A DNA stretch of 64,000 bases from Hyphochytrium catenoides (lineage: Eukaryota > Sar > Hyphochytriomycetes > Hyphochytriales > Hyphochytriaceae). The notes beneath the pieces are model-generated. The model had not been told where the DNA came from and searched no databases. It worked only from the letters and a program-made list of their open reading frames with translations. The stretch covers positions 29,100-93,099 of the forward strand of contig FLMG01002125.1 of the NCBI GenBank assembly GCA_900088475.1, given 5' to 3'. Positions 57,140 through 64,000 of the stretch are shown piece after piece. Each line of letters starts with the position of its first letter. The stretch's first letter is position 1. The position numbers and the translations under genes are program-made.

Positions 57140-60100
57140 TTAGGCTTTTAGCCCAACGGCAGATGTCTTGCCATGACGGTAGCCGCAATCTCCTCTTGGA
57201 CCTGGATCTCCTTGGCCATCGCTTGACCCATAGCCCTCATCGCACCTGCAAAGACCTCTTTCCTTGTCACATGCTCCTCGACCAGAGCACTCTTCCTTCC
57301 CCAATCCCTTAACCGATACGACGCCGTGTAAGCTATCTCCGTCAGTAGCAACTTTGATAAGACTTGCTCCCTCCACATAACCGGGCGGAGGTTGAAGAGA
57401 AGAAGCGTCAATCGTAAGTGAGGGTGCATCTCCCTCATCAGGACTGAATTGCACGGTGACTATGGTTCCTGGGCCACAAACTACCGAGGAGGAGGGAGAG
57501 ACCGAAACTGTCACAGGGGTTGAAAGCTCATTTAGAACCTCCTGCAACGCTTCTGCGTTGGTATCAAAGGGAAGAGACCTCGTAGTCTTTCCTCGGTATG
57601 AAATGGTGAACGATCCCCCAGACGCGGCACAATGGAAGACTTGTATTTCTCCTACTTTTGACCGAGAGGGGTCATGCCCTCTGGGACATTCTCTTACGGA
57701 ACAATCGTAACCCGAGTAGCCCCTATCGCATTGGCATACAGAGATCCGAGGACCGAATCTTTTCCTTTGCCAGCTTTCAAGCGGCGATTGTTCAATTTCC
57801 CATAAGGTGCCGGCATCAACTCCATGGACAAGCTGATCTAGCGTCACACAGTTGCCATGGCCACTGCATTGTTGCTTGCCATCTTGAGGACAGATGGTCA
57901 CTACAATAAGGCACAGCGAATAGTCATCGTCAGCTTCTGGCAGGTAGTTATAGGTGAAAAAATGCAGTTGAAAGGAGATTATCGGCAATATAGAAGCAGC
58001 CAATCCTTATCCTCCTTTCCTAGCAAGGAGTACACCATAGGCCGCTTGAAGCGGCAACTATCTGACAATGTCATCAGACCACGCTCTTACATTGTTCACA
58101 CGCTGCGCCGGTGAAGCCCGGCTGACAAGAGCAGACACCATATACTCTGTCGCACAGCCCTCTATTGGAGCACTCAGTTAACCGTGGCTGTCCGCCAGAC
58201 CTGAGGACTGTAATGGGCAATATGTTCCAGTACGGGGATTCAGGCGAGTCTTGCTCGCCCGCCGGAAACCATGGCCAACCGGTCGGGCACATCCCTAAGC
58301 GTGGGAGCACAGCAAATTAAAACATAGAACTAACTGTCCGGGCTGCAACCTCCTTGACCAATCTCTCAGAAAGGGACTTTTCATACAAGCGTATACATGG
58401 ATGGTACACATAATGTTTTGGTATGCAGGGAGTGACGAACACTGAGAAGGTGGAACATCGGAAGTCAGCAAGGACCGATGTTGGAAAAACTAGAGTTTCA
58501 GGGAGCTGGGTGGCGGTTTACGAAAGGGATTAGTGCGTATCCCAGAATCTACAAAAGAGATGATCAGATGGATATGGGTCGCAACCTTCGACTTACGTTC
58601 CGAGCAATCGGCTCCAGTCCATCCTTCCATGCACCGACAGCCGTAAGTCGGATCATTCAAACAGTAACCGTGACCGCTACAGACTATTTCACCTGGGCAT
58701 GTTGAGACATATTCTTTCCCAGCCTTCTTAATGGCTGCGCCACAGTCTTTTCTGCTTCCCTCTGCACCTCTTCCGTTGCTTGATACAAAGATGAAGTCGG
58801 GCGAAGCAAAGCACTCACATCTTCCCGTTTTTCTGTCGCATATACCCCTCCCAGAGCATATTGAGGCGACCTTGTCTCCAAGAGAAGAGAGCCCTCCTCC
58901 GGGACCGATGTCTCCGCCATAGACCATCTGAACTGGCTGCTCAATTGGACTTTGAAGGTTTATATCTTGAGCCAAGATTGGATCTTGCCTGTATTTATAA
59001 AAAGGGCAGTGACGAGTTAGTCCACAGTGGGCGAGAACCACTCTAGCAGTGACGAGAATGGCTGGAGCAACAGACTAAAGGCGATGGGAAGAGAGTTAAG
59101 GAGAAGGGACCGTAAGCTATGAAAATGTCAAGATATCTTTTGTAGGAGGTTAGCCAACCTGCCATATGCTGACAAAAATTCGATTTGGACAGGGTTGAGG
59201 TGAGGGGCCAGACTGCAGATGGACTTGTCTGGAAGATGGCTCCGTACTCTAATGTCTTCCCCAGCTATTTTCTTTGCGGACAGAAGAAAATTCAGTCAGA
59301 AATAATGGATGTCAACAAACTGATGATAGAGGCAGGCCGTTCGGCTTATAAACGAAGGAGGGGTATGCGAAGAGCAAGGGGAGACGTGTGTCTACAGAAG
59401 GTAAACGACAAAGGAGAACCCATGAGCTATTTATAAAGAGATAAAATGAAGGAACCTTTAGCTTACGCTCCAATTGCGTGGGAGAATACGAAGACTCGAC
59501 AATAATCTCCTTCTCTTTCCACCGCAGCTTGAACGTTCCGCCGGTCGCCTGGCACGTCATAGCCTGTAGCTCATTAGCAACTCCAGAGCTGAAAGGGTCT
59601 AAACCCACTGGACATATCCCTACACAGAACCTTGGAATAAGAAGAGCCCAGCACTTATGGAACTCTATGGCCATGTTCTGGACCAAGAGGGAGGACTCTG
59701 ACGTCGTTCGCAGGCAAAGAGCCTGTATACCTTAGGGCGGGCCAAGAGAGTTGATGGCACGTACCTAAAGAGCAATCTGCCCCAGTAAACCCTTCATGGC
59801 AGACACAGCCATATATGACTTCGTGATCCCACTGGTATTGCGCCTCGTCCGTAAAACCATACTTCTGAACATACTTGCCCAGATTGACGCAGTCTCCATG
59901 CATGCTGCAGTTTTCAGGACAACGCACTGCCAGGTAGAGGAACATGTGAGGCTATGAACCAGCAGGACTCGCGATGAGAGCAAGAGGATGAAGTCATGGA
60001 AAGATTATCGAAAAGTATGGTCCTGGGGATTCATGAGGATAGAGGAGAGACAAAGACAGAGATAGGTTGTTGGTCGTGACAAACAGATGAGAAGGAAGTG

Positions 60101-60725
60101 GGTGCATAATCTTGCGGGATGGTGGTAAACGTGTTCGAAAGACTCTCCACCTCTCTGACAAGAGCTGCCAGTGAAGGAAGGATGACATGTGCAGCTCCCG
60201 GTTTGGTAGTTACAGATGCCTCTTCCTGAACACTCTTCCTCTACCACTATGCCTAAGGTCAATTGCTGTGGACCTTTTGGGCACAACTCTGGGGATTAAC
60301 AACGGACAGTTGATGAGGAATGACAGGGGCTTTGGCGAGGCTCGGCAAAACTGGACAAGGACGTGAGTAAGGTAGAAGTTCCTCCTGGAGGAAAACAAAG
60401 GAAATGACCAGTGGAAAGGCAGAAGACTACTGAAGCGGTAGGAGGGTTAGGGCATCATTGTCAACATGCATTGGATGAAGAAATGGACGTGATTGCGTCA
60501 ATACCTACTTCGCGAGCAGTCGTGTCCCCCGTAGCCAGTATGGCATGTACAGCGGTTGTACATTTCACACTTGCCGCGTCCATTGCAGATTGGACCTCGG
60601 CCGCTGTCACCTCTGGGACACGCTAGGACACCCGGACTCTGTCCCATTAGGAGCAGTGAGAGGGCAGCCGTCCCTGCTCCGAAAAGCAGTAGGAAGGATG
60701 GGGAAAGCTGTTGACAAGGCACCAT
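57140..60725 (-). CDS. Secreted protein with tandem EGF-like modules (tenascin-like)
   Basis: Extracellular modular protein, 716 residues in this model. Exons on the minus strand: 60509-60725, 60151-60288, 59765-59926, 59456-59619, 59159-59271, 58597-58988, 58091-58294 and 57140-57900. All phases agree. The first exon encodes a signal peptide (FLLLFGAGTAALSLLLMG, cleavage likely near residue 35). Then come repeated EGF-like modules: CNGRGKCEMYNRCTCHTGYG, CSGRGICNYQTGSCTCHPSF, CVCHEGFTGADC, CSGRGICDRKTGRCEC, CSNRGLCDRVYGVCSCQPGF and CSGHGNCVTLDQ. Between them are units of CPxGxDP followed by a beta-rich stretch with GGTFKLRWKEKE or GGSFTISYRGKT. The same two-part unit is common in large heterokont EGF proteins. 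No membrane segment or GPI-type tail is visible before the stop. The role is presumably adhesion, matrix or scale/wall association. The junction 59456/59271 uses a weak donor. Confidence 0.85.
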
Positions 60726-61687
60726 CCCGCTAACTCCTGATCTTCTTCGTTCAGCTTGACATACTCAATCTATAGAGTCGACATAGTGCGCTTGCAGAGC
60801 TCAGTTCAATTCCTCCGAGTAGCAAGCAGCCAACAGAGACCCTTGGTTCTCCGCATCTTCTCTAAACAGCATTGGCAATGATAGGGACAACACGGCTTTA
60901 AATCTACCATTTGTCAGATCGAGCTTGGATGAAGAGACAAGCCTGAAGCCTGAAGGCCCAGCAGTCAACAATTCTTCCGAGACGAGGTGCCGTACCAATA
61001 ACTCTAATAAATAAAAGCGCCGCTAGTGCAAGGATCCTCAACACTCTGCGCCTCTAGTATTTAGTACGAGTAGTAGTTACAATTAGAACTACTGTTGTGG
61101 CGAGTTTGTTATTTTCTGTCGGCGTGGGGTGTGCAGAAGCAAAACGGAAGTAAAGAAGGTTAAAGGTCGTTACACATTCTAAAGGTACTTGTAGTTAACC
61201 AAAAATACGCCCACAACCAGGTCCACAACCCAACACCCCCAACAAATACACTGCCCCAAAGCTTTCATCTATTTTCGAGTTATAGTTTCGGTTTTCGGAA
61301 GCGTTTGTGCAAATTTTGGCGCGAAAATGGGAGGAAGAACGAAATTTCGTTTTTCACTCTCTTCTTGGAGTCCATTCTCGCCTGCCAAATTGCGATTGAG
61401 CCGGAAGGAGGTGTTCCCGGTATGCACGCCGCTGGTTTTGTGGGTCCGGAGAGGCAGAACTCGATAGAGACTAAGAGCGTCATTGAAGAGATTCTCCAAA
61501 CAGAGATTTGCAATAGATTGTCTTCACGATAGCGCGCAGGCTTACTTAGAGGGCTACCATATGCGTTCATTCTGACTTCCTTTCATCCCTGGCCTATATT
61601 CTCATCAAGCACTAGAGAGGAAACCACGCAGACAGAATTTTCCTTCGAAGAGCCAAGAGAGCGAGTGAGAGCGTGTTAAGGTCAAGC
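60726..61687. other. Divergent intergenic region, EGF protein / HOP2
   Basis: About 960 bp between opposite start codons. It contains an E2F-type element (listed separately) and AT-rich sequence around 61080-61300. Confidence 0.5.
61314..61327. promoter_or_regulatory. E2F/DP-type site upstream of HOP2
   Basis: TTTTGGCGCGAAAA contains the exact classical E2F consensus TTTGGCGCGAAA. It lies 361 bp before the HOP2 start codon and about 590 bp from the EGF-protein start. E2F/DP factors control S-phase and related genes in animals, plants and algae. Binding here is inferred from sequence alone. Confidence 0.55.
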
Positions 61688-63731
61688 ATGGGCCCTGCTC
61701 GAAAAGCGAAGGTGAAATCTTACAAAGAAGAAAGTGATGAGGACTTCGAAGAGGTGTCGCCGACGCAATATAACAACGGTAGGTGAGATGACTTCCCTGA
61801 AGTTCTCGCCATGGAGTGTCCTAACGCTTTAGTCCGCAGATGGCAACAATGGTAAGAATGCAAACGGAAGCGACTTTAGCCTAGAGGAGGACGATGAGGA
61901 CGCAGATTATGATCTCAAAGATGAAGAGGAGAGCGATGATCCCGTAGAGGAAGATGAGGATGTATGTTGACACATCTCGTTAAGTGCCCTCGAGTATTTG
62001 CTAAACTAAGCTCCATAGTTTGATGATGAAGAAGTTATTCAGAAAAAGAAGACTCCTGCGAAGTCCAAGCAGCAGAAAGCTGTACCAAGCTCGGCGACAA
62101 AGAAGGACAAAAAGGCTGCCCCCAAGACAGTCAAGGAGAAGGCTGCGGCCGTGAAAGCGATGCCTAAGAAGAGCAGCAACACCAAGCAGACGCCAACCAA
62201 ACAATCGAAAGCGGCTGCGAGCAAAGGAAGTGCGGGCCCTCCGACTCCTACTCTGAAGGGAACACGTATGTGCCTTTCTGGTGTCTGCTCCCAATTTAGC
62301 CGATCTGACTCTTCCATTCGTACGTCTAGCGCAAGAGATCGTCCTCGACTATCTGCGAAAGGTATATTGTGGAGCGTCTCGTCATTCATGTGTTCAGACC
62401 TCCTGCTGGCTAGAGATCTGCATTTAGCGCCTCGCCTAGTCCTAGCAACCAGTTTGGGACCTAAATCTATCTGTTCTCACCCAAATCAATCCCCAGACCA
62501 ACCGGCCATATAGCATGCTCAACATCTTTGATAATCTTCATAAAGCGGTGGCAAAACCTGCTATTCAGAAGGCTCTCGACTCACTTGTAGAGAGGTAAGT
62601 AAAGTGAGCCTCAACTATGGCTAACTATATCCTAAATATGGAAATCTTCGACAATCGTCTTAATAGCAACCAGCTCAAGGAAAAAGTTTATGGAAAGGCC
62701 AAGATATATTACTACAACCAGGTGCGATTCTTCATATCGTCGTCTGCCCTTCCTGGCTGGCCAACTGGGCATCTTACCCCTTGTAAAGGACCATTACCCT
62801 GATCTAGCACCAGAAGAACAGGCATCCCTGGATGGAAAGCTGGAGGTATGAAGTAATATACACCGTAAACTTAGAGGGACATGAGATAATGCTGGATGCT
62901 GATATATCGCAGCAAGCTGCAAGAGACTTGGAGACGGTGTCTGCAAAAGCCAAGGCTTTAGAAAATGGTAAGACTTGATAGAAGGAATTTACGGGGAGTT
63001 TCAAGACTGAATCTCACCTCGTTTGTGACGCCGTAATGCTGTATCCTGGTGGCCGTTCGCCCACTCTCCTTGACATCATGCTCTCTCTCTCCTATCAATG
63101 CGCAGAGCGGTCAGGATTGCTGGCACAACCTACAGACGAAGACCTAGTGCGAAAACTTGATGAGCTGGAATCCTTGGTAAGCATTACAAAAAGTTCGAAG
63201 AGTGGTAGAAACTGCTACGCAAAGGGCTGAGAAGTAAGAAAAGGGTTGACTAATGATTCATGTGACCGCCATCGCAAACTGCAGGTAAAGGAGAGAAGAA
63301 ACAAGGTGGACATTCTGTCGAAAGGCGTCCAAGTGTCGCCAGGCAAAAGAAAGGCGACGGTCAAGCAGTACGACAAATACAGAGTCAGTTGCCTTCTGCA
63401 CAATCTGCTTCGTTTCTTATCACTTGTAACGTTCATTTCAACTAGACTCAATGGGTTGCCCGGAAAAGAATTGCGATGGATTTCGTAGAGATGTGTGCCG
63501 ACAGAGCTGAGAAAAAGCCTAAGCAGATCCTAGTAAGTACTATTCCGCGATTCATCAAGCCCGTGCTGCCCAACCTCTTGTTGAAGACCCTTATCTATCC
63601 GGCCCCTGGTTCTTCTAGGAGCACCTGATGCTCTCTGTGGTACTAATGTAAAGCTATCATTTCAGGAAGAAGTAGGCGCAGAAGCAGATGAGGATATAGG
63701 AGTCACTATTCCGCCCAAACTTTCTATGTAG
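61688..63731 (+). CDS. HOP2: Homologous-pairing protein 2 (HOP2 / PSMC3IP, TBPIP domain)
   Basis: Meiotic factor that, with MND1, stimulates Dmc1/Rad51 strand invasion between homologous chromosomes. Twelve exons: 61688-61778, 61840-61961, 62019-62265, 62330-62361, 62497-62594, 62667-62721, 62789-62845, 62913-62967, 63106-63176, 63285-63383, 63446-63532 and 63666-63731. All phases agree, giving 359 residues. The winged helix starts near residue 154 (QEIVLDYLRKTNRPYSMLNI, AIQKALDSLVE, LKEKVYGKAKIYYYNQ). The coiled coil follows (ASLDGKLE, DLETVSAKAKALEN, LDELESL), then the C-terminal KYRTQWVARKRIAMDFVEMC and ILEEVGAEADEDIGV. The family is about 215-230 residues; the extra roughly 150 residues at the N-terminus are first acidic (EEDDEDADYDLKDEEESDD), then lysine-rich (TPAKSKQQKA, KEKAAAVKAMPKK). 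That tail is unusual and resembles a chromatin-binding or nuclear-localisation region. The stop is TAG; the frame remains open after it. Confidence 0.95.
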
Positions 63732-63874
63732 TTTAACAAGTCCTCCCGAGAGGTTCAGTCAGAAGACGACAGATGGTTACTTCTAATAGAAACAGTACGT
63801 TTGTGCCTCAAGAATGGGCATCCAAGAAGATCTACTAGCCGTAAAAAGAAGCCCACGCAGTCTCAAGAGGCAAA

Positions 63875-64000
63875 CATGGCAAGGACAGAAGAGGAGGGAG
63901 AGGGGGAAAGGAGAGAGATGCGGAAAAGAAAGAGAGAAAGGGAATGGGAGATAGACAGAGCGAAGAAGACTCTAGATAAACTGGTGAAAGAGCGAGGTTC
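63875..64000 (+). CDS. Start of an unknown charged protein, cut by the right edge
   Basis: From ATG at 63875 the frame is open to the window end (42 codons) and highly charged (EREWEIDRAKKTLDKLVKER). That pattern suggests a basic helix or coiled coil. The same frame is open upstream to the HOP2 TAG, with which it is in phase, so it could instead be an extension of HOP2 or an exon of a gene that starts elsewhere. No family recognised. Confidence 0.35.

Noticed and set aside
33123-63731. TAG as a reassigned sense codon, suggested by open frames after TAG in CMTR1, HOP2 and lipase copy A
   Set aside because: Thousands of conserved codons in IFT172, CSN7, the SPX transporter, MePCE and HOP2 contain no internal TAG, and several genes end with TAG exactly at the expected family C-terminus. 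One interrupted gene is not enough to claim a code change.

Overview
The window is nuclear DNA from a ciliated, probably single-celled eukaryote. Most genes are split by short introns (about 50-350 bp) with GT...AG ends, and reading frames join cleanly across them. IFT172 implies a cilium or flagellum; COP9 signalosome, mRNA-capping and meiotic-pairing genes confirm a eukaryotic nucleus. The gene mix (SPX-MFS phosphate transporter, DUF1769 protein, membrane-linked PAF-acetylhydrolase pair, secreted EGF-repeat protein with CPxGxDP motifs) fits a stramenopile or a related alga/protist best. That placement is inference. A 61-bp N run shows that this is a draft scaffold. All coding coordinates are manual splice models: span ends are genomic, and exon lists are given in each entry.

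Layout. 1-20 kb: the N-terminal half of IFT172 (minus, running off the left edge), CSN7 (plus), a membrane protein with a cytosolic zinc ribbon (minus), a repeat-rich gap, two tandem PAF-acetylhydrolase paralogues (plus), a DUF1769 protein (plus) and a short-chain dehydrogenase (minus). 21.5-24.7 kb: SPX-MFS phosphate transporter (plus). 24.7-33.1 kb: gene-poor, dominated by trinucleotide simple repeats, with a decayed Ty1/copia scrap. 33.1-35.4 kb: cap-1 methyltransferase CMTR1, interrupted by an in-frame TAG. 35.4-41.5 kb: gene-poor, with a roughly 1.2-kb array of degenerate repeats that look like splice acceptors. 41.5-49.6 kb: an 18-exon gene for an 1829-residue coiled-coil protein. 50.1-51.9 kb: MePCE/BCDIN3-type RNA cap methyltransferase (minus). 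52.4-56.8 kb: a HAT/TPR solenoid protein (plus). 57.1-60.7 kb: secreted EGF-like protein (minus). 61.7-63.7 kb: HOP2 (plus), then the start of an unknown lysine/arginine-rich reading frame at the right edge.

The genes do not form an operon-like pathway. They are ordinary housekeeping and cell-biology functions: cilium transport, ubiquitin-pathway control, phosphate storage, RNA capping (two different cap enzymes), meiosis and cell surface. I found no CRISPR array, rRNA, tRNA, virus or gene cluster. The most useful leads are the TAG inside conserved CMTR1 sequence, a missing splice acceptor in the dehydrogenase, the acceptor-like repeat array, the E2F-type site before HOP2, and several large proteins I could not assign.
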